A stretch of 64,000 bases of DNA from Zophobihabitans entericus. GTDB taxonomy: Bacteria > Pseudomonadota > Gammaproteobacteria > Enterobacterales > Orbaceae. The notes beneath the pieces were generated by a model. The model saw only the letters and a list, made by a program, of their open reading frames with translations, ran no database searches and was not told the DNA's origin. Positions 21,785 through 30,960 of the stretch are shown piece after piece (the first letter of the stretch is position 1; every line of letters starts with the position of its first letter). The stretch spans positions 719,418-783,417 of the forward strand of contig NZ_CP050253.1 in the NCBI RefSeq assembly GCF_011745665.1, read 5' to 3'. A program made the position numbers and the translations under genes.

Positions 21785-21813
21785 TTTTAATGAGAGTGAT
21801 TTTCATTTACAAT
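21785..21813 (+). promoter_or_regulatory. Candidate Fur box over a tonB promoter
   Basis: TGAGAGT-G-ATTTTCA (21791-21805) matches the 7-1-7 Fur consensus at 11 of 14 positions. It fills the 17-base gap between a weak -35 (TTTTAA, 21785) and a TACAAT -10 (21808-21813). This placement would let iron-loaded Fur block the promoter. Confidence 0.55.
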
Positions 21814-21844
21814 ATGCGATTCCGACAGAGTGCCACCTATTACT

Positions 21845-22615
21845 ATGAAAATAATTGAGAAGAAGACAACACGAAAATTTGGTACGCTCAAAGCCGTTCC
21901 TTTTTCTATTTGTGGGCACGCGGCTTTAGCTGCAGCACTGCTATTCTCTTATCTATTTTCTAGTAATGACTCTATTATATCCGGTGAAGACTCGATCAAA
22001 GCTATTATCATTGATATATCTCAGATGACAGCAGCGCCTGAACTTTCTCTGGTTGAAGACTCTATGGAAGCACCTGGTGAAGCTATATCTGAGCCAGAAG
22101 TGATCGAAATTGTAGAAGAAAAAGTTGAAGAAGTTCCTTCCCTTGAAGAACCAAAAATTATTGAAACACCTAAAGAAGTCGTTGTAGAAACCAAAGCTGA
22201 GGTCGTTGTGCCACAGGTTAAACCACCTCAATTGAAACCACCGGTTCAGCGTGCTTCTCAGGCTCAGGTGCGTCAGGAGATTGATGTGCCTAACCGGGCA
22301 GAGCAAGCTGTGTCAGCCAGTTCTTCTAACAATACAGTGTACGCTGCAAAACCAATGCCTATTAGTCGCAGGCAGCCAGAATATCCAAGACGTGCTTTAG
22401 ATCTACGAATAGAAGGGCGTGTGGTGGTTATGTATGATGTAGATGAAAAAGGTAATGTGACCAATATTCGTATCATTGATGCTAAACCCGGCAATATTTT
22501 TAATCGTTCTGTTATCCGGGCGATGAACTCATGGCGGTACGAGGCCAAAATAGCGACAGACCTTACTATTACGATTATCTTTAATCAGGATAAATCGATC
22601 CGTTTAGATGGCTAG
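21845..22615 (+). CDS. tonB: Energy-transducing protein TonB
   Basis: TonB spans the periplasm and passes proton-motive energy from ExbB-ExbD to outer-membrane receptors for iron complexes and vitamin B12. It has a short basic N-terminus and one transmembrane helix (about residues 18-37). A Glu/Pro/Val/Lys-rich periplasmic spacer follows (about 70-150; EPEVIEIVEEKVEE, PQVKPPQLKPPV). The C-terminal TonB fold begins at YPRRALDLRIEGRVVV. The ATG at 21845 gives 256 residues; an in-frame GTG at 21830 is also possible because neither has a good ribosome site. exbB and exbD are not adjacent. A Fur-like site lies upstream. Confidence 0.92.
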   Translation: MKIIEKKTTRKFGTLKAVPFSICGHAALAAALLFSYLFSSNDSIISGEDSIKAIIIDISQMTAAPELSLVEDSMEAPGEAISEPEVIEIVEEKVEEVPSLEEPKIIETPKEVVVETKAEVVVPQVKPPQLKPPVQRASQAQVRQEIDVPNRAEQAVSASSSNNTVYAAKPMPISRRQPEYPRRALDLRIEGRVVVMYDVDEKGNVTNIRIIDAKPGNIFNRSVIRAMNSWRYEAKIATDLTITIIFNQDKSIRLDG

Positions 22616-22662
22616 TTTATTGAGATATAAAATAAAGATCATATAAGATGGTCTTTATCAGA

Positions 22663-23964
22663 TTAATGAGCCATTAATTTTTCAATCTCACTTGGATCTT
22701 TTGGTACATCTGCAGTAAATATGTCATTACCTGTCTGAGTAATTAAAATATTATCTTCGATACGAATACCAATACCTCTGTATTGCGGTGGCACATCAGC
22801 ATCTTTATTGATATATAGTCCCGGTTCCACAGTCAGTACCATACCCGGTTCCAGCATTCTGTCTCTGGTTGCTGTTTTGTAATCACCTACATCGTGCACA
22901 TCAAGGCCAAGCCAGTGTCCAAGACCGTGCATATAAAAAGGCAGATAAGCCTTTTCTGCCACTAAAGTATCAAGATTACCTGTGACAATTCCAAGTTTTG
23001 TTAAGCCTTCTAACATAATGCGGATAACCTGATCATTCACTTGTTTAATTGATGTGCCGGCTTTAAGGTTATCCAGAGCATAATAGAGAGATTTTAAAAC
23101 AATATCATAGATCTGGCGTTGCGCTGGGGTAAACTTACCATTAACCGGAAAAGTACGTGTGATATCACCCGCATAATGCTGGTATTCACACCCCGCATCG
23201 ATCAGAACCAGCTCATTATTTTTTAGCTGTTCACTATTATTTTCATAATGCAAAATACAGCCGTTATTACCGCCGCCAACAATCGTATTGTAAGACGGGA
23301 AGCGTGCACCATGTTTAGCAAACTCGTGCAGTATTTCTGCTTCCAGATGATATTCAAACTGTCCGACCCGACAACTTTTCATCGCTCGGATATGCCCCTG
23401 AGCACTGATTTTTCCGGCTTCCCGCATAATCTCGATCTCTTTAGGACTTTTAAATAAGCGCATTTCATGTAATGTTGGGCGCCAGTCAATAATGGTTGTT
23501 GGTGCAACATAACCCTGACGTAACCCTTTACGTAGAATTTCAAGAACACAGTCAAGAATCTGATCAGCGAAATCAAATTGCTGATCTGCATGATAAATAG
23601 CATCAAGATGATTTAAATGTTGAGGCAAAACAGTAGTGATTTGATCAAAAGGATAAGCCTGATCGACACAAAGAGTATCAACTGCTGCTTGTTGTCCTAA
23701 GCGATAACCAGTCCATGTTTCAGCCAAAGGATCTTTAACCCGATTAAATAAGATAGACTTTACACCTGATTCTGATTTGATTAACAGTAATGCTGCTTCC
23801 GGCTCGTTAAATCCGGTTAAATACCAGAAGTCACTGTTTTGTCGATAAGGATAACACGTGTCATTACTACGTGTTTGCTCCGGTGCAGCAAAAAAAATAG
23901 CAGCACTATTTAGCTGCATCTTATTAATAAATTGTTGACGGCGGGCTAAAATCTCTTTTTGCAT
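22663..23964 (-). CDS. pepP: Xaa-Pro aminopeptidase PepP
   Basis: PepP is a cytoplasmic metallopeptidase that removes N-terminal residues preceding proline. The 433-residue length matches E. coli PepP (441). The N-terminal creatinase-like domain (1-170) precedes the pita-bread domain. The dimetal ligands are readable: Asp in LIDAGCEY, Asp in YAGDITRTF, His in GLGHWLGLD, Glu in LTVEPGLY and Glu in IRIEDNI. It follows ygfB with a 31-base gap on the minus strand, as in E. coli. The ubiH and ubiI genes that usually come next are absent here; tonB is convergent instead. Confidence 0.95.
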   Translation of the reverse strand: MQKEILARRQQFINKMQLNSAAIFFAAPEQTRSNDTCYPYRQNSDFWYLTGFNEPEAALLLIKSESGVKSILFNRVKDPLAETWTGYRLGQQAAVDTLCVDQAYPFDQITTVLPQHLNHLDAIYHADQQFDFADQILDCVLEILRKGLRQGYVAPTTIIDWRPTLHEMRLFKSPKEIEIMREAGKISAQGHIRAMKSCRVGQFEYHLEAEILHEFAKHGARFPSYNTIVGGGNNGCILHYENNSEQLKNNELVLIDAGCEYQHYAGDITRTFPVNGKFTPAQRQIYDIVLKSLYYALDNLKAGTSIKQVNDQVIRIMLEGLTKLGIVTGNLDTLVAEKAYLPFYMHGLGHWLGLDVHDVGDYKTATRDRMLEPGMVLTVEPGLYINKDADVPPQYRGIGIRIEDNILITQTGNDIFTADVPKDPSEIEKLMAH

Positions 23965-23995
23965 AATTTATAACCTATTGATTTATATACAAAAA

Positions 23996-24541
23996 TTAAT
24001 GGACGGTATTTGAACTATGTTCATCAGTAAATTCATCGTGACATAACATAACCGCGACACGAACATATTCAGATACTTCTTCAAATGCGTAAGCAAGGTC
24101 TTCCGGATCATCTTCTTCTGCGTCATAGCCAAGAGCAGTGATTTGTCTGAGATCGTTGATCGCTTCTTTAACATCACCTTTTACTTTAGTTAGCTGTGGT
24201 TGTACTAAACCAAGACCTAATAAATAGTGATTAACCCAGCCCACTAAATCATCAATTTGCGTGAACAGATCACGTTCAGATAATAATATTTGAAAATCAA
24301 ACTCTGAACCTTCCAGATGTTCTTTGGTTGATTCATAACATTTTTGTGTGAGCTCTGCGAGTCTGCCAACCAAAGGTTGCCCATCATTAACCATGTCATT
24401 AAGCAAAGTCTTCCAGCTATCATCTTTATTGCCTCCGGCCAGCATACCGGTGATAAAACCGTGTAGCTCAGAAGCATTCATGCCAATGCCATAAGATTTT
24501 AATTGCTCATTAAGTTGTTCGTAATCTGTATTTTCGGACAT
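23996..24541 (-). CDS. ygfB: YgfB family protein (UPF0149)
   Basis: This is a small acidic helical protein of 181 residues, found upstream of pepP in many gammaproteobacteria. The family signature is visible at both ends: the N-terminal LHGFITGMLAGG segment and the C-terminal DDPEDLAYAFEEVSEYVRVAVMLCHDEF segment. In Pseudomonas a homologue modulates AmpD-linked beta-lactamase control, but that role cannot be transferred on this evidence. zapA and the 6S RNA gene, normally divergent from ygfB in E. coli, are not seen in the 208 bases upstream. Confidence 0.88.
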   Translation of the reverse strand: MSENTDYEQLNEQLKSYGIGMNASELHGFITGMLAGGNKDDSWKTLLNDMVNDGQPLVGRLAELTQKCYESTKEHLEGSEFDFQILLSERDLFTQIDDLVGWVNHYLLGLGLVQPQLTKVKGDVKEAINDLRQITALGYDAEEDDPEDLAYAFEEVSEYVRVAVMLCHDEFTDEHSSNTVH

Positions 24542-24703
24542 AATTTCACTTTCTATTAAGAGTATTGAGTAGGCTTAATGCTCATAGTATATACGAATTC
24601 ATAAAAAAATGTATTGAGTGAACTTACAGACAGATGTTTGTAGTAACGATTATACAAATAGCTTGTAGAGTGAACTGGAGAATAACTGTTGAGGGGTCAG
24701 AAA

Positions 24704-24741
24704 TATCACGTAATGCAAAAAGATACTTACATTACGTGATA
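24704..24741. terminator. Long palindromic hairpin downstream of the lipoprotein gene
   Basis: Perfect 12-base arms (TATCACGTAATG 24704-24715, CATTACGTGATA 24730-24741) flank a 14-base loop. It lies 9 bases past the stop of the minus-strand lipoprotein gene. The tail is only ATTTCT-like, so it is either a weak terminator or an mRNA-stabilising hairpin. Confidence 0.5.
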
Positions 24742-24749
24742 AATAAGTG

Positions 24750-25628
24750 TTATTTGTAGCTGGTAATTAAGAAACTGGTACCAAAAAGATTACTGACCTG
24801 AGTAGTAAAATCATTGGCCTTATTGTTTTCTTCTGTACTTTGCTTTGCATGTAAATACATAGTGTCAGTCACATATTGTGACATCATTTTATGATATTGT
24901 TCCTGCAGAGCTTTTTGCTGCTCCGGATCAATTGTCTGCATATATTCTGTATACAGAGCTCTTAGTGGCAACGTAGCTTCCTGAAATTCTGCGCTTAAAA
25001 AATCAGGTAAGGTAGTTGGTTGATTAAACGCTAAAATTTGTGCCCGAGTCATGACTACTGCTTTCTGTCCGCGAGCATTATCTGGTTTACCATAGTAGTT
25101 GAGATAGTAAAGTACAAAATCTTCTAAAGAGAAAATTTTGCTCTTAATCGTACCTGATTTATTGTTGTAAACAGTGACTTCATCAGGTAGCTCTTCATCC
25201 AGATCGTAGCTCCATTGTTCAGGAATAAATAAACCATCAAGACGCTTAAAATTAGCGGTATACGATTTGCCGTTGACGATAATGGTATCTGATGATGGGC
25301 GATAACTCTCACGACTTGCTGTATCAACGGTGTAGACTTCATTTAATAAAATATAAGTGGTTAGTGTGGGATTGATGATTCCACCATTACGATCCGGGTA
25401 AACGGTAAAATTGACCGTTCCTGCTGATTTAGATATGAGTTGGTGGGCTCCAGGAGCGAGTTTTATTGTCACTCTGCTGTATTCATCAAGTTCATATTTC
25501 TTATCATCAATCTGGACAGTGATGGCATCTTCTGTTGGATTATCAAGTGTATAAGACGTATCATCTGAACAACTGGTGAAAAAGAGGGTTGTGATGGTTA
25601 AAAAGATTGGTAGTAGATACTTTTTCAT
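24750..25628 (-). CDS. Predicted lipoprotein of unknown function
   Basis: This is a 292-residue exported lipoprotein that I do not recognise. A basic start and hydrophobic core end in the lipobox FTSC (Cys20), followed by SDD; Asp at +3 rather than +2 does not clearly favour inner-membrane retention. The mature part opens with a beta-sandwich-like segment (TLDNPTEDAITVQIDDKKYELDEYSRVTIKLAPGAHQL, about 27-65), which resembles domains that wrap PEGA-type surface proteins. The C-terminal 120 residues are helical and rich in Gln/Glu. It stands between ygfB and radA, in the same direction as radA, with 42 bases to the radA stop. Confidence 0.7.
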   Translation of the reverse strand: MKKYLLPIFLTITTLFFTSCSDDTSYTLDNPTEDAITVQIDDKKYELDEYSRVTIKLAPGAHQLISKSAGTVNFTVYPDRNGGIINPTLTTYILLNEVYTVDTASRESYRPSSDTIIVNGKSYTANFKRLDGLFIPEQWSYDLDEELPDEVTVYNNKSGTIKSKIFSLEDFVLYYLNYYGKPDNARGQKAVVMTRAQILAFNQPTTLPDFLSAEFQEATLPLRALYTEYMQTIDPEQQKALQEQYHKMMSQYVTDTMYLHAKQSTEENNKANDFTTQVSNLFGTSFLITSYK

Positions 25629-25670
25629 ATTGTTTTATTTCTTTTATTATTAAATAAGTTATTATTATTT

Positions 25671-27056
25671 TTAATCTAAATCAGCCAGAATACTTAAGGC
25701 TTCAGAAAGTTTTTTGACACCAAAAACTTGCATATTAGGCAGTACTTTTTTAGGCATATTGGCATACGGAACGATGGCGCGTTTAAAGCCATGTTTTGCT
25801 GCTTCTGATATTCTTTCCTGACCACTTGGGACCGGACGAATCTCACCACCTAAACCAATCTCACCAAACATAACAAGGTCCTGAGGAATTGGTCGGTTTC
25901 TAAAACTAGAAACCAGAGACAGTACCAGTGCTAAGTCAACACTGGTTTCGGTGACTTTAATACCACCTACGACATTTACAAACACGTCCTGATCCGCCAT
26001 TTGCAGACCGCCATGACGATGTAAAACTGCCAGCAGTAAGGCTAAGCGATTTTGCTCAAGTCCGACAGCGACACGACGTGGGTTACCTAACAGTGAGTGA
26101 TCAACTAAAGCCTGAATTTCTACCAGCAGCGGTCTGGTTCCTTCCCAAAGAACCATCACCGAACTACCCGGAGTCAGCTCATCACCACGGCTTAAGAAAA
26201 TAGCCGATGGATTGCTAACTTCTTTCAGTCCTTGCTCAGTCATAGCAAAAACACCAAGCTCATTGACTGCACCAAAGCGGTTTTTATGACTACGTAGTGT
26301 TCTGAACCGGGAATCGGCATCACCATCAAGTAGTACCGAGCAGTCAATACAGTGTTCCAGGACTTTTGGTCCAGCTAGGGTGCCGTCTTTAGTCACATGG
26401 CCAACCATAATAATGGCAATCCCTTTAGTTTTGGCAAAACGCGTCAGGTAAGCTGCAGTTTCTCTGACTTGTGCTACGCTTCCGGGTGAGGACTGAATAT
26501 CAGCCATATGCATCACCTGAATGGAGTCGATCACCATCAGTTTTGGGAGCTCTTGTTCAGCGATATGACAGATCTGCTCAATACTGGTTTCTGACAGCAT
26601 GTTTAAATTATCTGCCGGTAGTCCTAAACGGTGAGCACGCATTGCCACTTGTTGTAAGGACTCTTCACCAGTGACATACAACGTTTTCATTTGAGAAGAG
26701 ATTTTACTCAGCACCTGAAGTAGCAGAGTACTCTTACCTGCGCCGGGATTACCACCGATTAAGATTGCGCTACCTGGTACAACGCCACCACCCAGTACCC
26801 GATCAAATTCAGAAAATCCGGTCGAGAAACGTGGCAGGGCTTCTAAACTAATTTCTGATAACTTTTGAACTTTTGCCTGTCCGGTACTACTTCCTGAATA
26901 GCCTGAGAACCTGTCATTACGGTTACTCGAAGCTGCAGCGAGGCGAATTTCTGTTATAGTATTCCACGCGTGACATTCACTACATTGTCCTTGCCAGCGC
27001 GGGTAGTCTGCACCACATTCATTACAGACAAATGCTGTTTTTGGAGCTTTAGCCAA
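25671..27056 (-). CDS. radA: DNA repair protein RadA
   Basis: RadA is a RecA-like ATPase that promotes branch migration of recombination intermediates. The start is most likely the TTG at 27056, giving L/M-AKAPKTAFVCNECG: it has AAGAGG upstream and yields 461 residues against 460 in E. coli. The open frame further upstream overlaps serB. Domains in order are a C4 zinc finger (CNEC...CSEC, about 9-28), a RecA core with Walker A GGNPGAGKST and the RadA-specific KNRFG motif, and a C-terminal Lon-protease-like domain. It lies 10 bases after serB as in E. coli, so the two form an operon. Confidence 0.95.
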   Translation of the reverse strand: MAKAPKTAFVCNECGADYPRWQGQCSECHAWNTITEIRLAAASSNRNDRFSGYSGSSTGQAKVQKLSEISLEALPRFSTGFSEFDRVLGGGVVPGSAILIGGNPGAGKSTLLLQVLSKISSQMKTLYVTGEESLQQVAMRAHRLGLPADNLNMLSETSIEQICHIAEQELPKLMVIDSIQVMHMADIQSSPGSVAQVRETAAYLTRFAKTKGIAIIMVGHVTKDGTLAGPKVLEHCIDCSVLLDGDADSRFRTLRSHKNRFGAVNELGVFAMTEQGLKEVSNPSAIFLSRGDELTPGSSVMVLWEGTRPLLVEIQALVDHSLLGNPRRVAVGLEQNRLALLLAVLHRHGGLQMADQDVFVNVVGGIKVTETSVDLALVLSLVSSFRNRPIPQDLVMFGEIGLGGEIRPVPSGQERISEAAKHGFKRAIVPYANMPKKVLPNMQVFGVKKLSEALSILADLD

Positions 27057-27066
27057 GTTGTACCTC

Positions 27067-28041
27067 TTATCCTTCACTATCCAGACTGGCTGATAAAATA
27101 CAATACAGACCAGTAAGGTCAGCAAACTTGATGGCTATTTTTGCTTTATCTACCACTTTTGGTTTGGCGTGATAAGCAACACCAAGTCCGGCTGCTTTAA
27201 TCATTTTTAAATCATTGGCACCGTCACCAATAGCAACGGTTTGAGAAATAGGTATTTCCAGTTCGCTAGCCACTTTTTGTAACGTTTTAGCTTTGAATTT
27301 AGCATCTACAATTTGACCTTTGACTCGACCGGTTAATTTATTGTTGAGAATACCTAATTGATTGGCATAAACGGCGGTGAGTTTTAATTTTTCCTTTAAA
27401 TGGTCAGCAAAATAGGTAAAACCGCCAGAGATTAATACCACATGCCAGCCTCTTTTTTGTAGTTCCTGCACTAAAAAAGTCAGTCCCGGCGTTAACGGTA
27501 AACGGCTTTTTACTTGTTCTAAGATTTCAGCCTCTGCACCTTTAAGGGTAGCAACACGTTTACGTAAACTGGTGACGAAATCGAGTTCACCACGCATTGC
27601 TTGTTCGGTAATTTGAATCACTTGTTCACCGGTTCCGGCTAGTTTAGCCAGTTCATCGATACACTCAATCGTTATTGCCGTTGAATCCATATCCATTACC
27701 AGCAAACCCGGTGAACGTAAAGACGGAGAGTGAGAAATTGGAGCAATATCCAGATCCAGTTTATCAGCAATGTCTTTCGCTTTTTTAGGCATAGAGCCAG
27801 CAATACGCACAACTTGTAATGTTTTTACTTTCCACGATGACACTACTACTATTGGCATAGCGAGTAGATTTTGGAATTTGGATAACAGACTTTTATTTAA
27901 CTTTTTACCATATAAAATCCAACCTGTTTTACCTGCATGATAGTCGAGCGGCATTACTTCACATCCCATTAAGGATAGTGGTAAGCCTTGCCATTCTTGA
28001 ATGTTATCAGGTAAGTCATTGTAGGTCAGAGTATAAGCCAT
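27067..28041 (-). CDS. serB: Phosphoserine phosphatase SerB
   Basis: SerB carries out the last step of serine synthesis, hydrolysing O-phosphoserine. The 324-residue protein has an N-terminal ACT-like domain and a C-terminal HAD domain. The nucleophile motif is DMDSTAITIEC, motif II is LISGGF, and motif III/IV is AIGDGANDLKMIKAAGLGVAY. Its length and layout match E. coli SerB (322). The 3' end meets the RadA ribosome site. Serine metabolism recurs in the window: the cycA transporter lies upstream and the degradative sdaC-sdaA pair lies at 53.6-56.3 kb. Confidence 0.95.
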   Translation of the reverse strand: MAYTLTYNDLPDNIQEWQGLPLSLMGCEVMPLDYHAGKTGWILYGKKLNKSLLSKFQNLLAMPIVVVSSWKVKTLQVVRIAGSMPKKAKDIADKLDLDIAPISHSPSLRSPGLLVMDMDSTAITIECIDELAKLAGTGEQVIQITEQAMRGELDFVTSLRKRVATLKGAEAEILEQVKSRLPLTPGLTFLVQELQKRGWHVVLISGGFTYFADHLKEKLKLTAVYANQLGILNNKLTGRVKGQIVDAKFKAKTLQKVASELEIPISQTVAIGDGANDLKMIKAAGLGVAYHAKPKVVDKAKIAIKFADLTGLYCILSASLDSEG

Positions 28042-28206
28042 ATATTATCCAGCAATAATTCAACTTAAAGATGAGTGATTTTAGCATATATTTTCAGAGA
28101 CAACTTCTCTTATCTCATGGTTTTAATTTTGCGACAGGCTGGAATGATTTGTTGAAGAGATGAAAACATGAAGCGCACAATGCTATGCGCTTCATAAGAT
28201 AGTTAA

Positions 28207-29592
28207 TTAGTTATTTTTACAGCGGAAGAAATAACCGATAGTCAGAATAACAAACCAGATTGGTGTGGCAATCAGTGCCTGACGGGTATCCGCTTCAAAG
28301 GTTAAAAGCACGATCATGAAAGCAAAGAAGGCAAGACACGCAATACACATGAATTGACCGCCAGGCATTTTGAAGGCTGATTTAGCGTGTAGTTCAGCTT
28401 TTTTCTTACGATAAGCCAAATAAGAGATCAAAATCATAGACCAGACAAACATGAATAAAATGGCTGAGATAGTTGTTACAATGGTAAAGGCAGTAATAAT
28501 ATCAGGAATACAATAAATCAGAACCACACCACCAAGTAGACAGATACAAGAGAATAATAAGCCGTTTGCCGGCACCGAGCGACGTGATAATTTACCAAAT
28601 GGTTCAGGTGCATCGCTCTCTTTTGCCAGACCAAATAACATACGGCTGGTTGAGTAAATTCCACTATTAGCAGAAGAGGCCGCTGAGGTCAGCACTACAA
28701 AGTTGATGATGCTGGCAGCAGCAGGCAGACCCGCTAAAGTAAATAGCTCTACAAATGGACTTTTACTTGGAATAATATAAGTCCACGGTGTGACGCTCAT
28801 GATCGTAATTAGTGCAAACACGTAGAAGAAAATAATACGTATTGGAATTGAGTTGATTGCTCTTGGCAGATTCACTTCCGGGTTTTTGGTTTCAGCTGCT
28901 GTAGTACCAACCAGCTCAATACCGACAAAAGCAAAGATAGCAATCTGGAAACCGGCAAAGAAGCCCATCAATCCTTTAGGAAACATTCCACCATATTCCC
29001 AAAGATTAGTGAGTGATGCGGTAGTACCTGTTTCAGGTGAAGTAAAGGCAATCGCCACCATAACGATACCAGTTATGATCAGAGCCACGATCGCAATGAT
29101 TTTGATCATGGAGAACCAGAATTCAGTCTCACCAAACATACGTACAGTCAGTAAATTAAGAAGTAGTAAAACTAAAATACAAATTAGCATTGGAATCCAT
29201 GCTGCCAGTGTCGGGAGCCAGTATTGTGTATAACCTGCAATAGCAACTACATCGGCAATACCGGTGATCACCCAGCAAAACCAGTATGTCCAGCCGGTAA
29301 AAAAGCCAGCCCATGGACCAAGTAAATCTGCAGCAAAATCACTAAACGATTTGTAATTTAAGTTAGACAGAAGTAGTTCACCCATCGCTCGCATAACAAA
29401 AAACAACACAAAACCGATGATCATATACACAAAAATAATGGATGGTCCGGCCAGACTGATGGTTTTACCAGAACCCATGAATAAGCCTGTTCCAATCGCC
29501 CCGCTAATGGCAATTAGCTGAATGTGACGACTTGATAATGTACGTTTTAACTTTGTATTATCTGGAACTGAATTACTTATTTGGGAGCTCAT
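28207..29592 (-). CDS. cycA: D-serine/D-alanine/glycine:H+ symporter CycA
   Basis: This is an inner-membrane amino-acid permease of the APC superfamily with about 12 helices and 461 residues. The N-terminal GAIGTGLFMGSGKTISLAGPS segment and the following SIIFVYMIIGF...RAMGELLLSNL stretch are nearly the same as in E. coli CycA. The conserved IFAFVGIELVGTTAAETKNPE and SAASSANSGIYSTSRML segments are also close. That level of agreement supports the specific name over a generic permease call. A GAGG ribosome site precedes the ATG at 29592. It is probably monocistronic: gaps of 165 bases to serB and about 185 to the divergent mltA. Confidence 0.9.
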   Translation of the reverse strand: MSSQISNSVPDNTKLKRTLSSRHIQLIAISGAIGTGLFMGSGKTISLAGPSIIFVYMIIGFVLFFVMRAMGELLLSNLNYKSFSDFAADLLGPWAGFFTGWTYWFCWVITGIADVVAIAGYTQYWLPTLAAWIPMLICILVLLLLNLLTVRMFGETEFWFSMIKIIAIVALIITGIVMVAIAFTSPETGTTASLTNLWEYGGMFPKGLMGFFAGFQIAIFAFVGIELVGTTAAETKNPEVNLPRAINSIPIRIIFFYVFALITIMSVTPWTYIIPSKSPFVELFTLAGLPAAASIINFVVLTSAASSANSGIYSTSRMLFGLAKESDAPEPFGKLSRRSVPANGLLFSCICLLGGVVLIYCIPDIITAFTIVTTISAILFMFVWSMILISYLAYRKKKAELHAKSAFKMPGGQFMCIACLAFFAFMIVLLTFEADTRQALIATPIWFVILTIGYFFRCKNN

Positions 29593-29777
29593 TGCCTCAT
29601 TACCTTGTATTTTTAATAAATTATGACTTTCGGGTGAAAAGCGAACTAAAAACTATAAATACAATATGTGGTGAGCGCAATAACTTTATTGTGTAAATTC
29701 ATTAATAATTTTTATTCTATTTAATTCATTTCATAACACAGCTTATATTGGGCTTACTTAAGGACTAATAAATTGTT

Positions 29778-30950
29778 ATGATGAGGCGTCGTAATTTATC
29801 AGGAATCTCTTTGTTACAAATGAACATTCAATCACAGCTTAAGAGGAAGCGCAATATCGCTTATTGTGGGATTTTGTCTCTGTTACTCATTTTGGTAGGA
29901 TGCGAAAGCAGACCAGTAAAACAAGGGCAGCAATATATTAACGGTGAGTTTTCTGAGTCGGTTAATCTCACTCAGATTACGTTATCTGAGCCAGTTAATA
30001 TTCCTGATTATGAAAAACAAGTTCAGCTTATTGAAAGTGTTTCTCCTTCTTTATATGGTCGTTATAAATCAACTTATGAAGCGTTAAATGAATGGATTGC
30101 AGCAGGCGCTCAGACACAATATTTAAATCGTTTTGGCTTGAGTAGTTATCAACTAGCCGGTACCGATAATTATGGCAATGTGCATTTAACCGGTTATTAC
30201 ACTCCGGTGCTTAAAGCGCGTCATAAGCCTGATTCTCATTTCCAGTTCCCGTTGTATGGTATGCCACAAAAGTGGTCGGGGACACTTCCTTCTCGTGCTG
30301 CTATTTATGAGGGAGCATTAGATGGTCATAATCTTGAACTTGCCTACACAGATTCTTTAATCGATAACTTTATTATGGAAGTGCAGGGGAGCGGTTATAT
30401 TGATTTTGAAAATGGTGAGCCATTAACCTTCTTTAGTTATAAAGGGAAAAACGGTCACTCTTATCAAAGTATCGGGCGTCTTTTAATTGAGCAAGGTGAA
30501 ATTGAAAGAGATAAAATCTCTATGCAGGCGATTAAAGCTTGGGCAGATCAGCAGGAAGATACTAAAGTCCGTGAGCTGTTAGTTCAAAATGCCTCAGTCG
30601 TCTTTTTCCATCCACAATTGGCAGCACCGGTTGTTGGTTCTACAGGGATCCCGCTTGTGGCTAAAGCTTCAGTTGCATCTGATCGATCACTAATCCCATC
30701 TGGTTCTGTGCTTCTGGTTGAAGTGCCACAGTTAGATGAAAACGGACAATTTAATGGTGAACGCCAATTGCGCTTAATGGTAGCTTTAGATATCGGCAGT
30801 GCGATTAAAGGCCAACATTTAGATATTTATCAAGGCATTGGTGAAGAAGCAGGGGAGCTGGCTGGTTTTTATAACCACTACGGGCGGGTGTGGGTAATCA
30901 AACCGGCAGAAGGTAGTCATCTGAGTCCGGCTGTTCCAATGAGTCGATAG
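29778..30950 (+). CDS. mltA: Membrane-bound lytic murein transglycosylase A
   Basis: MltA is an outer-membrane lipoprotein that cleaves peptidoglycan glycan strands with 1,6-anhydro ring formation. A basic n-region (QLKRKRN), hydrophobic core and lipobox ILVGC give the mature Cys. The MltA barrel (about residues 110-270) and C-terminal 3D domain follow. The catalytic Asp lies in ALDIGSAIKG, followed by HLDIYQGIG. The start is uncertain: ATG at 29778 gives 390 residues, and ATG at 29820 gives a more typical signal peptide. tcdA follows after 10 bases; in E. coli tcdA and mltA are also neighbours. Confidence 0.92.
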   Translation: MMRRRNLSGISLLQMNIQSQLKRKRNIAYCGILSLLLILVGCESRPVKQGQQYINGEFSESVNLTQITLSEPVNIPDYEKQVQLIESVSPSLYGRYKSTYEALNEWIAAGAQTQYLNRFGLSSYQLAGTDNYGNVHLTGYYTPVLKARHKPDSHFQFPLYGMPQKWSGTLPSRAAIYEGALDGHNLELAYTDSLIDNFIMEVQGSGYIDFENGEPLTFFSYKGKNGHSYQSIGRLLIEQGEIERDKISMQAIKAWADQQEDTKVRELLVQNASVVFFHPQLAAPVVGSTGIPLVAKASVASDRSLIPSGSVLLVEVPQLDENGQFNGERQLRLMVALDIGSAIKGQHLDIYQGIGEEAGELAGFYNHYGRVWVIKPAEGSHLSPAVPMSR

Positions 30951-30960
30951 AGGAGTTAAC

